DNA from: an uncultured Agathobaculum sp.
GTDB taxonomy: Bacteria; Bacillota; Clostridia; Oscillospirales; Butyricicoccaceae
DNA length: 64,000 nt
NCBI GenBank assembly: GCA_934504345.1
Contig: CAKSVR010000004.1
Location: forward strand, 24,366-88,365
Reading direction: 5' to 3'
Shown here: piece after piece, positions 42,268 to 49,895 of the stretch
How the letters are laid out: the number at the start of each line of letters is the position of its first letter
How positions within the stretch are numbered: the stretch's first letter is position 1
The notes under the pieces: model-generated
The model's input: the letters and a program-made list of their open reading frames with translations, nothing else
Databases searched by the model: none
What the model was told of the DNA's origin: nothing
Program-made: the position numbers and the translations under genes

Positions 42268-43458
42268 ATGGAAAACGAAAAAACGGAGATCATCTCCGCA
42301 AAATACATCACCGCGGAAACCGACCACATGGAATACCAGCCGGGCATGGACAACATCGGCTCGGAGGTACAGGACGAAGTCATTTCCCGCATGAACGCCT
42401 ATGATGCGGATTCCTATACCGCCGCTGATGTTCTGCGTGCGCTCCGCAAGGACGTACTCACGCCGGAGGACTTCGGCGCGCTGCTCTCTCCGGCGGCGCT
42501 GCCGTTCCTCGAGCAGATGGCCCAGCGGGCGCAGATGGAAACACGCAAGCACTTTGGCAACTCGGTGCAGATGTTCACACCGCTGTATATCGCCAATTAC
42601 TGCGAGAATTACTGCATTTACTGCGGTTTTAACTGTCATAATAAGATCCGCCGTGCCAAGCTCGATATGGACGAGGTCGAGCAGGAGCTCAAGGCCATCG
42701 CGGAAACCGGCTTGCAGGAGATCCTGCTCCTGACCGGCGAGAGCCGTGCCATGTCGCCGGTATCTTATATCGGTGAGGCCGTCAAGCTGGCGCGCAAGTA
42801 TTTCCGCGTGATCGGCATCGAGATTTACCCGCTGAACGTGGAGGAGTACGCTTATCTGCACGAGTGCGGCGTGGACTACGTCACCGTCTTTCAGGAAACC
42901 TACGACGACCAGAAGTACAAGACCCTGCATCTCGGCGGCCACAAGCGTATCTTCCCGTATCGCCTGAACGCGCAGGAGCGTGCCCTGATGGGCGGTATGC
43001 GCGGCGTGGGCTTTGCGGCGCTGCTCGGTCTGTCCGATTTCCGCAAGGATGCCTTCGCCACCGGCCTGCACGCCTATCTGCTCCAGCGCAAGTACCCGCA
43101 CGCGGAGATCGCATTCTCGTGTCCGCGCCTGCGCCCCATCATCAACAACGATAAGATCAACCCGAAGGATGTCCACGAGCCGCAGCTGCTTCAGGTCATC
43201 TGCGCGTACCGCATCTTCATGCCGTTCGCATCCATTACTATCTCGACCCGCGAGCGGGCGGGCTTCCGCGATAATATCATCGGCATCGCGGCAACGAAAA
43301 TCTCGGCGGGCGTAGATGTCGGTATCGGCGGTCACTCCGGCGAGGAAAAGGGCGATGAGCAGTTCGAGATTTCGGACGGCCGTTCGGTCGATGAGGTCTA
43401 TAACGCCATTTATGAGCACGGTTTGCAGCCGGTCATGGCAGATTATCTTTACGTTTGA
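42268..43458 (+). CDS. thiH: 2-iminoacetate synthase ThiH (radical SAM)
   Basis: This 396-residue enzyme splits tyrosine with S-adenosylmethionine radical chemistry to give dehydroglycine for ThiG, the oxygen-independent route. The cluster motif is CENYCIYCGFNC (near residues 112-123), followed by QEILLLTGESRAM and EVYPLNVEE-type strands. The C-terminus shows CPRLRPI and GGHSGEEKGDEQFEISDGRS. AAAGAAAGG precedes the ATG. It works with ThiS, ThiF and ThiG in this window. Confidence 0.96.
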   Translation: MENEKTEIISAKYITAETDHMEYQPGMDNIGSEVQDEVISRMNAYDADSYTAADVLRALRKDVLTPEDFGALLSPAALPFLEQMAQRAQMETRKHFGNSVQMFTPLYIANYCENYCIYCGFNCHNKIRRAKLDMDEVEQELKAIAETGLQEILLLTGESRAMSPVSYIGEAVKLARKYFRVIGIEIYPLNVEEYAYLHECGVDYVTVFQETYDDQKYKTLHLGGHKRIFPYRLNAQERALMGGMRGVGFAALLGLSDFRKDAFATGLHAYLLQRKYPHAEIAFSCPRLRPIINNDKINPKDVHEPQLLQVICAYRIFMPFASITISTRERAGFRDNIIGIAATKISAGVDVGIGGHSGEEKGDEQFEISDGRSVDEVYNAIYEHGLQPVMADYLYV

Positions 43459-43479
43459 TAAATTTTGCTGTGTCGATAC

Positions 43480-44215
43480 ACAGCAGCAGCTTTCTGGTGC
43501 ACGCGAGGCGGGTAGCACAACGCCGCAGATGGGCGGCAACCCTTTTCTCGGCACTCTTTACATGGTGCAACCGAGTTGCGTTAGCAATACGCCGTTTCCG
43601 GGCGGCGGGAACGTTTTCCAAAAGGATAGACACCCCCTACGGTGGTATGCCCGTAGGCCGCTAAACCTTATTCCCGCGCCGTGCGCGGATTAAATGAGTG
43701 CTATCCTCTTGGGACTCCATCTTCCGCCCTTTTTGGGATACCTCGGCGCACGGAACAGCTGCGCCGTTCCTATTTGTGCTCGGGACCGAAAAAGGAGAAC
43801 GGCAGTACCGCTACCGGTTCGTAGGCCGCAAAGCGCCATTCCTTTCACAGCTGCGCTCAAGCCGTTAACGGTCTGCGGCAGTATTTACGCAAAACCCGTG
43901 CAATCTGCCGTGATAACGCCGCAGCAGCGCGGAAAACGGAAGCCGATACCCGTTCCTTTATGCGAGTTACTTACGAAGTAGGGCCGTAAGGCCCGTTCGC
44001 GAGATTGCTGAGGGAAAGGCAGGAGTTCAAAGAGGGAGGGAAACCGTAGGTGTCCCTCCCTTTTTGCGCCCGCCGCGCGTGGGCCCGTTCCCGCGCTCCG
44101 CAGAGCGCGAAACTCCCCAGCCCGGAAACGGCGTATCGCTCACGCAACTCGCGTGCACCAGATAACGGCTGCCGAGGAATGGGCTGCCGCCCACAGGCGC
44201 ACGGCCTGTACGTCA
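43480..44215. repeat. Composite repeat island
   Basis: No gene is seen in this gap of nearly 800 bases. CGGAAACGGCGTAT near 44125 and its continuation ACGCAACTCG...TGCACC are found inverted near 43570-43605 (GGTGCAACCGAGTTGCGTTAGC). A further partial copy GGTGCACGCGAGGCGGGTAGC starts at 43496. The stretch 43885-44070 repeats phrases of the 36590 element (GTGCAATCTGCCG, ACCGTAGGTGTCCCTCCC). Part of the same module (GGCGTATCGCT, ACGGCTGCC) recurs at 52760-52805. Confidence 0.65.
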
Positions 44216-44253
44216 AAAAAATAAAAGCCATCCGAATGGATGGCTTTTATTTT
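44216..44253 (-). terminator. Terminator after tRNA-Gly
   Basis: AAAAGCCATCC pairs with GGATGGCTTTT. On the minus strand it leads into ATTTTTTTG. It is also flanked by T residues on the plus strand, so it may work both ways. Confidence 0.85.
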
Positions 44254-44327
44254 TGGAGCAGGGTACGGGAGTCGAACCCGCCTCTGTGGCTTGGGAAGCG
44301 ACCGTTCTACCGATGAACCAACCCTGC
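44254..44327 (-). tRNA. tRNA-Gly (anticodon CCC)
   Basis: The minus strand has acceptor GCAGGGT with ACCCTGC, discriminator T and encoded CCA. The D-stem is GTTC/GAAC, the T-stem GCGGG with CCCGT, and the anticodon loop TTCCCAA. The anticodon stem GTCGC/GCCAC contains one C-C mismatch in its middle pair; all other stems close. Confidence 0.93.
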
Positions 44328-44413
44328 ACGCAATGATATAATTGTAAAGGGCAAACGTCCATTTGTCAAGGGCTGACGGCGGTTTTTACACGCGTTTTTC
44401 CGCGTGCAGGCGA

Positions 44414-44446
44414 CAAAAAGGCCGCCGTGCACTGCACGACGGCCTC
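44414..44446 (-). terminator. Terminator of the 40-residue peptide gene
   Basis: AGGCCGCCGTGCA can pair with TGCACGACGGCCT (one mismatch), and the minus strand continues into TTTTTGTC. Confidence 0.88.
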
Positions 44447-44460
44447 GTTTCACTCAAAAC

Positions 44461-44583
44461 TTACTTGTGGTTTCTGGAAAATCCGCGATAAGCAATGTTG
44501 TCCTTCCATGCACAGCCGGCATTGCACATTGCCATGGATTCGCCGATCATGCCGAGTGCGTGGATGTAGTTCTTCTTCGTCAT
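44461..44583 (-). CDS. Unrecognised 40-residue peptide with CNAGC core
   Basis: This small gene was found by reading the minus strand. A strong AGGAGGTAA lies seven bases before ATG 44583, with its own promoter and its own strong terminator. The peptide begins MTKKNYIHALGMIGESMAM, has two Cys in CNAGCAWKDN and ends RGFSRNHK. It lacks a signal peptide or membrane span. Dedicated signals argue that it is a real, well-expressed gene. Possibilities include a modified-peptide precursor, a metal-binding peptide or a small regulator. No modification enzyme is adjacent; the nearest peptide maturase, scfB, is about 11 kb away. Confidence 0.65.
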   Translation of the reverse strand: MTKKNYIHALGMIGESMAMCNAGCAWKDNIAYRGFSRNHK

Positions 44584-44653
44584 ATAAATTACCTCCTCAG
44601 GTCCGTCCTTTGACGGTTTCCGTGTGGTTTTTCTTTCTTTTGTTTACGATACT

Positions 44654-44681
44654 ATTATACCGTATCCGCGAAAAAACACAA
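44654..44681 (-). promoter_or_regulatory. Promoter of the 40-residue peptide gene
   Basis: On the minus strand TTGTGT (44676-44681) and a perfect TATAAT (44654-44659) are 16 bases apart. The leader of about 64 bases includes a small CCGTC/GACGG hairpin just before the ribosome site. Confidence 0.65.
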
Positions 44682-44754
44682 TACGCAATTTCGTCATATT
44701 GCATTAAAACTATGAAAAGTTTTTGTGCAATAATACCAATTCACGAAAGGGCAG

Positions 44755-44786
44755 AAAAACGGCGTATGTCCGCAGACATACGCCGT
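44755..44786 (-). terminator. Terminator after the SulP gene
   Basis: CGGCGTATGTC pairs perfectly with GACATACGCCG, and the minus strand continues into TTTTTC. Confidence 0.92.
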
Positions 44787-44794
44787 CGGGATGG

Positions 44795-46441
44795 TTACTT
44801 TTTCACGCCGGTATACGGGCGCAGGTCGAGCAGAGCGCGTTCCACGCTCCAGTAGAAGCCCTGTTCACCCACCATATCGTAAATGCCGGAACGGTGCATC
44901 ATCTGCATCGAGTTGGTCGGCAGGCCGCACAGCACGATGTCCACGCCGTCCTCGTGCATGGATTTGAGTACGTTCATCAGCGCCTGTGCCGCCGAGATGT
45001 CGATATACGGTACGCCGCGCATGGACAGCAGCAGCGTATCGCAGCCGCCGAGGCGCTCGGGCAGCTGCTCGATGGTATCGATGTTGGCGAAGATGAGCGG
45101 GCCGGTGATGTACGCGACCATAGCGTTGCTGTAACGCTTGTTCAGCGCCTCGTTGTCATTCTTGATGCGGGACATATCAACGCGCTCGTAGTTGATCTGG
45201 AGCTTCGCCAGACGGGCCACCATCAGGATAAGGCCGAGGCCAACGCCGACAACGATGGCGACAGTCAGGTCGAACACGATGGTGCAGATCATGGTGACGA
45301 TGAACTTCGCGATCGCGCCCTTGAAGCGGTGGCTGAACATATACTTGATGGCGTGCCATTCGTTCATGCGCCAGGCCGTTACCATCAGCACGCCTGCCAG
45401 ACCGGCCAGCGGCACGTTCTGGATGACCGGCGCGAGCAGGAACATCATAATGAGCAGACCGACCGCATGGAAAATGCCGGTCAGGCGGGTCTGCGCGCCC
45501 GAGCGGACGGCGACCGAGGTACGCGCCAGCGCCGCCGTTGCCGGAATGCCGCCGAACATCGGCAGTACCATGTTGCCTACGCCCTGTGCGAACAGCTCCT
45601 GGTCGTTATTGAGCTTCACGCCGGTCGCGCGGCCCGCGGAGGCGCCGCACAGCAGGCTCTCCAGCATATTCAGCACGGCGATGGAGAATGCCGGAGCCAG
45701 CAGCGCCGGAACCGTGCTCCAGTCGATCTGGGCAGGGGAGAGGCGGTCGTCCAGCATGAGCGTTTTCGGGATCTCGCCGACGGTCGCAATATCCAGCTTG
45801 AGGAGCATAGTCGCGGCAGTGGCGATGATGATGCCGATGAGCGAAGCCGGAACAACGGCGTTCCACTTTTTCGGGAAGAACACCATCAGCAGCACAACGA
45901 ACAGCGCGATCGCCGCCGTAGCCATATCCGGATGGAAGCCGAGATCCTTATAGGAGAGCAGCTTCGCGATGGCGCTGCCGCCCTCGGAGTGTGTGCCGAA
46001 GAAATTATCGATCTGACCCATCGCGATGATGACTGCGATGCCCGAGGTAAAGCCCGTGATAACGGGCGCGGGCACGAAGGCCGTCAGGTTGCCGAGATGC
46101 AGCACCGCTGCGATGATGAGCAGCGCACCGGCGAGAAATGTCGCTACGAACATTCCCTGCATACCATAGCTGGCGATGAGCGAGCCGAGAATGGCCGCCA
46201 TTGCACCGGTCGGGCCGCTGATCTGATAATAGCCGCCGGTCAGCGCCGAGATGATAAGACCCGCTACGATGGCCGTAACAAGGCCGCACGCCGCTGTCGC
46301 ACCGGCCGAAACGCCGAACGCCAGAGCCAGCGGCAGCGCGACTGCCGCAACAGTCAGGCCCGCCATCAGGTCTTTTGCTAATTTCTGTCCGTTGTACCCC
46401 TTGAATTCCCGCTGAAGCTGCCGCAAGAATGCAGTTCCCAT
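44795..46441 (-). CDS. SulP family anion transporter with STAS domain
   Basis: This 548-residue membrane protein, counted from ATG 46441, has about 12-14 spans from DLMAGLTVAAVALPLALAFGVSAGA onward. Signature phrases are QISGPTGAMAAILGSL and GLTVAAVALPLALAF. The C-terminal STAS domain (LIFANIDTIEQLPERL, LLSMRGVPYIDISAAQAL) regulates transport. SulP proteins move sulfate, bicarbonate or other anions; the substrate is not readable. An ATG four codons earlier sits only one base after AAGGGG, so the later ATG is preferred. Its transcript has a terminator-like leader. Confidence 0.9.
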   Translation of the reverse strand: MGTAFLRQLQREFKGYNGQKLAKDLMAGLTVAAVALPLALAFGVSAGATAACGLVTAIVAGLIISALTGGYYQISGPTGAMAAILGSLIASYGMQGMFVATFLAGALLIIAAVLHLGNLTAFVPAPVITGFTSGIAVIIAMGQIDNFFGTHSEGGSAIAKLLSYKDLGFHPDMATAAIALFVVLLMVFFPKKWNAVVPASLIGIIIATAATMLLKLDIATVGEIPKTLMLDDRLSPAQIDWSTVPALLAPAFSIAVLNMLESLLCGASAGRATGVKLNNDQELFAQGVGNMVLPMFGGIPATAALARTSVAVRSGAQTRLTGIFHAVGLLIMMFLLAPVIQNVPLAGLAGVLMVTAWRMNEWHAIKYMFSHRFKGAIAKFIVTMICTIVFDLTVAIVVGVGLGLILMVARLAKLQINYERVDMSRIKNDNEALNKRYSNAMVAYITGPLIFANIDTIEQLPERLGGCDTLLLSMRGVPYIDISAAQALMNVLKSMHEDGVDIVLCGLPTNSMQMMHRSGIYDMVGEQGFYWSVERALLDLRPYTGVKK

Positions 46442-46481
46442 GATGTTGTTCATTCCCCTTTATCAAATTTCCTCTGCACAG

Positions 46482-46523
46482 CAAAAAGCAGGGCGGCCGA
46501 CAGATTCGGTCAGCGCCCTGCTT
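46482..46523 (-). terminator. Intrinsic terminator in the SulP leader
   Basis: On the minus strand GCAGGGCG pairs with CGCCCTGC, enclosing a CCGA/TCGG inner stem, and is followed by TTTTTG. It lies between the promoter and the SulP start, so transcription must pass it to reach the gene: an attenuator, or the end of a short RNA of about 60 bases. Confidence 0.75.
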
Positions 46524-46548
46524 GCATGGTGTACAGGCGTATAGCAAC

Positions 46549-46577
46549 AGTATACCATAGAGTACGTTATACGGCAA
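46549..46577 (-). promoter_or_regulatory. SulP promoter
   Basis: On the minus strand TTGCCG (46572-46577) and TATACT (46549-46554) are 17 bases apart. Confidence 0.65.
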
Positions 46578-46621
46578 ACAAAAATACCGGATTTCTGGAA
46601 GATTGTGCAAAATAGTGAACT

Positions 46622-47302
46622 TTACTTCGCTTCAGCGCGCATTTTCAGCGCCAGTGCGGGCTTGCGGGTGGTGATGTTCCGCACCTCGGTGGAGAGGAAC
46701 CACGCGAGCGTGGGTTCTTCGCTGACTGTCCAGGCGGAGAGCGACAGGCCGTTTTCCACAAGGGTGTGGATAAATCGGCGGGTGATGATGCCCTGATACA
46801 TATTTACCGTGCTTATCTCGTGTGCGCGGCACACCTCGGTGATGGCTGCGGCGGCTTCGAGCTCAAAATCGGGAATATCGCGGTACTTGACGTAGAGATC
46901 GGGGACATATTCCTCAATGTTGAGGTAGATCTCCGCGCATTCGTGCAGCTCGGGATGCTTGTTGAACGTGTCCACATCGACCGAGCCGGAGAAGATGATG
47001 CGGCCTTTCATGCCGCACTGCTCGGCCAGCGTGCAGACCGCCTGCTCCAGACCGCGCTCCTTGAGGTCGCAGTTGATCTTGATGCCGGGCACAGCCGCCG
47101 CAAGCCGAAATACCTCACGCAAGGTCGGCGCGGAGGCATCCGTGCTGTCGTGGCCGAGGGACGGCGTGCCGTCCGGCTGGGCGCGTACATCGATCTCCAG
47201 CGCATCCGCGCCGGTGGTGAGCGCGTAGCGCACGCATTCGAGCGAGTTGTCCGGCGTGCCGTCCGAGCCGGAGTGAGCGGTGATCAGGATCTTGTCTGCC
47301 AT
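46622..47302 (-). CDS. GDPD-family phosphodiesterase, motif-degenerate
   Basis: This 226-residue protein starts at ATG 47302 after GGGAGG. The glycerophosphodiester phosphodiesterase barrel is visible from ALEIDVRAQPDGTPSLGHDSTD to LSAWTVSEE. The usual HRG signature reads HSGSDGTPDNS, so the Arg that contacts phosphate is Ser; the catalytic His, EID and GHD remain. It could have altered substrate choice. It is the nearest enzyme to a four-gene ABC importer and may act on what that system brings in. A second, canonical GDPD lies at 57933. Confidence 0.85.
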   Translation of the reverse strand: MADKILITAHSGSDGTPDNSLECVRYALTTGADALEIDVRAQPDGTPSLGHDSTDASAPTLREVFRLAAAVPGIKINCDLKERGLEQAVCTLAEQCGMKGRIIFSGSVDVDTFNKHPELHECAEIYLNIEEYVPDLYVKYRDIPDFELEAAAAITEVCRAHEISTVNMYQGIITRRFIHTLVENGLSLSAWTVSEEPTLAWFLSTEVRNITTRKPALALKMRAEAK

Positions 47303-47367
47303 AAGAAAAAACCTCCCGAGGGATGTGATGATTCGGAACAGGGAAGCGGGAAACGCTCCCATGCACC

Positions 47368-47396
47368 ATTATAATACCAAAGAGAACGGGCAACAA
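47368..47396 (-). promoter_or_regulatory. Promoter of the first GDPD gene
   Basis: On the minus strand TTGTTG (47391-47396) and TATAAT (47368-47373) are 17 bases apart. Confidence 0.6.
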
Positions 47397-47484
47397 GCGG
47401 ATTTACGAAATATCTTTGAGGATTTTGCTATTTGTTCTGGTAAAACAGTATATTGTTTGCTGTTACATAATTCGTTACAAAACA

Positions 47485-47569
47485 CCGTAGGGCGGGGTGC
47501 CCTCACCCCGCCGCATATAGGCGCGAGCATAGCGTTAAAAACGGCGGGGTGAGGGCACCCCGCCCTACG
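47485..47569. repeat. GTAGGGCGGG palindromic element, copy 2
   Basis: CGTAGGGCGGGGTGCCCTCA is the exact complement of the far end TGAGGGCACCCCGCCCTACG. The short centre has no gene. It is the most compact and most perfect copy in the window. Confidence 0.85.
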
Positions 47570-47593
47570 AAATAGGGTAACAGTGGTGAGTAA

Positions 47594-47629
47594 TAAAAAA
47601 ACAGAGGGCTTATGCCCTCTGTTTTTTTG
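47594..47629. terminator. Terminator after the ABC importer operon
   Basis: AAAAAAACAGAGGGC pairs with GCCCTCTGTTTTTTT, symmetrical and able to end transcripts from both sides. It lies just after the last permease stop. Confidence 0.93.
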
Positions 47630-47639
47630 TGTCTGCGTT

Positions 47640-48485
47640 TTACTGCTCCCAGTCCTTTTCCTTGAGGTTGGTGTAGATATATACACCTGCGGAAACCGAG
47701 CAGAGCAGGAACATGATGACCGACAGTGCAGCCGAACGGTTGTAAGCCAGATACTTGTTGAATTGGTCGAACAGCGCGATGCCCAGCATCTTCGGGGAGT
47801 TGCCGCCCATCAAGTACGGGGTGGTGAACGAACCGACGTTGGTCATGAATACGAACGTACCGGCGATGATAACGTCCTTGAGGGACAGCGGCAGGATCAT
47901 GGAGGTGAATACCTTGAACTTGCCGGCGCCTACATCGCGGGCCGCCTCGATGATGCTGTCCGGGATAGCGCCCAGACCGGCGGTGATCATCATTGCCGCA
48001 AACGGGATGTTGAACCAGAGGTTCATAACGATCATGCCGCTTGCATGGTACATCAGGCCGAGCTTGAGGTCCATGCCGAAGTGCAGGCCGATACGGTTGA
48101 TGAGGCCGGAGTCACGGATAATGGTGATCATTGCGTAAACTGCACACATTGCCGGAACGAAACGCGGCAGCAGGTACAGGGTGCCGATGCTCTTTGCGAT
48201 GCCCGAATGGATGAAGCGCAGGTAGAGCGCCAGCAGATAGGCAACGACCAGTGCGATGACAACGGTCGCTACAACAACGAACAGCGTGTACAGGATGTTC
48301 ATGCGCTGCGCGGGCTCTACAAAGAAGTATTTGTAGTTATCCAGCGTGAAAGCGCCGGTGTCCTCATCCTGAAAGCTCTGGATGACAGCGGAAACGATCG
48401 GATAGGCAACGGTCAGCATAACGACGAGAAACGCCGGCAGAACCAGTGCATAAGCGACCAGCTTTTGCTTCAGGGTTTTACTCAT
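47640..48485 (-). CDS. ABC transporter permease (second)
   Basis: This 281-residue inner-membrane protein has six spans and the permease EAA loop EAARDVGAGKFKVFTSMILPLSLK near residue 190, which contacts the ATPase. It starts MSKTLKQKLVAYALVLPAFLVVM. It is the last gene of the importer operon (permease, ATPase, binding protein, permease). Context with GlpP-type control suggests glycerol phosphate compounds as substrate; sequence alone does not show this. Confidence 0.88.
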   Translation of the reverse strand: MSKTLKQKLVAYALVLPAFLVVMLTVAYPIVSAVIQSFQDEDTGAFTLDNYKYFFVEPAQRMNILYTLFVVVATVVIALVVAYLLALYLRFIHSGIAKSIGTLYLLPRFVPAMCAVYAMITIIRDSGLINRIGLHFGMDLKLGLMYHASGMIVMNLWFNIPFAAMMITAGLGAIPDSIIEAARDVGAGKFKVFTSMILPLSLKDVIIAGTFVFMTNVGSFTTPYLMGGNSPKMLGIALFDQFNKYLAYNRSAALSVIMFLLCSVSAGVYIYTNLKEKDWEQ

Positions 48486-48583
48486 TTTATTATCCCCTCG
48501 TATCTAAGTTCATGCGTGGCTTCAAAAGCACGGGCTTCAGGTCGGGGCGGCCCCGGAGGACCGCCGCGATCACAATGTGCTTT

Positions 48584-49768
48584 TTAGCCGATGGAGCCGA
48601 TCTCGTTGTCCCAGCGCTCGTTGAACTGAGTGCCCAGATCGCCGATGGACAGGATGCGGAAGTTGGAAACGTCCAGACCCTGGAGATCCTCATAACCGGT
48701 CATATCCATTTTGCTGGTGTCGATCAGCGGGATAGCGGCCATGTCGTTGACCATGATCTGCTGTGCCTGCTCGGAGAGCATGTAGTTCATGAATGCGTAA
48801 GCGCCTTCCTCGTTGGAGCCGAAGGTCGGGATGGTCAGAGTCTGCAGAGAGCCGGTCAGAGACGGGTCGATCTGGGTGATCTTGATGGTGTCCTTGATGG
48901 CGCCCTGTGCACGCTGGCTCAGTACCATGTCAGCCCAGTTCGGGCACATGTCGATCTCGCCCTGGTTCAGAAGATCCAGAGTACCCTGGTTCTTGTTCGG
49001 GTAAACGATGGAGCCGCCGGACTTGTACATGTACGGATGGATGGACTTGAGGAACTCGAAGCCCTTGTCCCATTCGCCGACCCACTTCTCGTCGCCGGAG
49101 GTGATAGCCTCTTCCGGCAGGAAGTTGTAAACGGAGGAGCGAGCGAAGGAGTCGCCTGCGCCGCCGGTGCCGGGAGCGTTGTAAGCGAAGCGGCCCGGAT
49201 TAGCCTTCATCCACTCGACCAGCTCGTCCATGGTCTTGGGCGGGTTCGGAACCTTCTCGGAGTCGTAGGCAAGGATAACGGTGGTGCCGCGGTACGGCTG
49301 AGCGTAATCCTGCGCGACCGAGCTCTTCGCCTCAACAGATGCAGCGTTCGGGATCTTGGACTTGTCGAGCTTTACGAAGGACTCCTCGCCGATCTTGGAC
49401 ATGATCTTCGCCAGGTCGTCACCGCTCCAGTCGACGATGTCGTAGTCGGTGTTGGTCTGGCCTGCCTTGCCGGCAGCTGCTACCATGTCTGCGAGGCCCT
49501 GCGCGCCGGTACCGGAGAGCATGAACTGCAGCTCAACCTGATACTGGTCCTTGTATTCGGAGTTGGTGTTGAAGTCCTCGGTCAGCTTCTCAAAGATGGA
49601 GCGGACGTTGTCCGAGCCGGTCGCCCACAGCGTAACGGTGGACTTGCCGCCGGAAGCAGAATCGCCGCCGCTCTTGTCATCGGTCTGGGAGCCGCCGCCG
49701 CAGCCGGTGAGGGCTGCCGTCATCATTGCTGCTGCAAGGAAGATCGAACCTAATCTCTTCAGTTTCAT
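48584..49768 (-). CDS. ABC transporter substrate-binding lipoprotein
   Basis: This 394-residue protein has a lipoprotein signal (RLGSIFLAAAMMTAALTGC, lipid-modified Cys23), then a Ser/Gly linker and a type 2 periplasmic-binding fold (VTLWATGSDNVRSIFEKL, PYRGTTVILAYDSEKVPNPP, FLKSIHPYMYKSGGSIVYPN). It captures the ligand outside the cell for the two permeases encoded on either side. The family includes binding proteins for sugars, polyamines, thiamine and glycerol phosphate. Leader control argues for the last, as inference. Confidence 0.9.
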   Translation of the reverse strand: MKLKRLGSIFLAAAMMTAALTGCGGGSQTDDKSGGDSASGGKSTVTLWATGSDNVRSIFEKLTEDFNTNSEYKDQYQVELQFMLSGTGAQGLADMVAAAGKAGQTNTDYDIVDWSGDDLAKIMSKIGEESFVKLDKSKIPNAASVEAKSSVAQDYAQPYRGTTVILAYDSEKVPNPPKTMDELVEWMKANPGRFAYNAPGTGGAGDSFARSSVYNFLPEEAITSGDEKWVGEWDKGFEFLKSIHPYMYKSGGSIVYPNKNQGTLDLLNQGEIDMCPNWADMVLSQRAQGAIKDTIKITQIDPSLTGSLQTLTIPTFGSNEEGAYAFMNYMLSEQAQQIMVNDMAAIPLIDTSKMDMTGYEDLQGLDVSNFRILSIGDLGTQFNERWDNEIGSIG

Positions 49769-49895
49769 TTTTCATTCTCCTTTTTCTCTTATACATACTC
49801 TAAGGGGATCGACAGGGGCGTGAAGCTCACCCGGTGTCTACTCATTCAGGCGCGTGACGCGCGGTTTTCCCGATAAAGGATGTTGTGGTCGAAGT

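Noticed and set aside
46510..46527. Five-codon leader peptide in the SulP attenuator
   Set aside because: ATG CAA GCA GGG CGC TGA is present, but there is no ribosome site and no run of regulatory codons.
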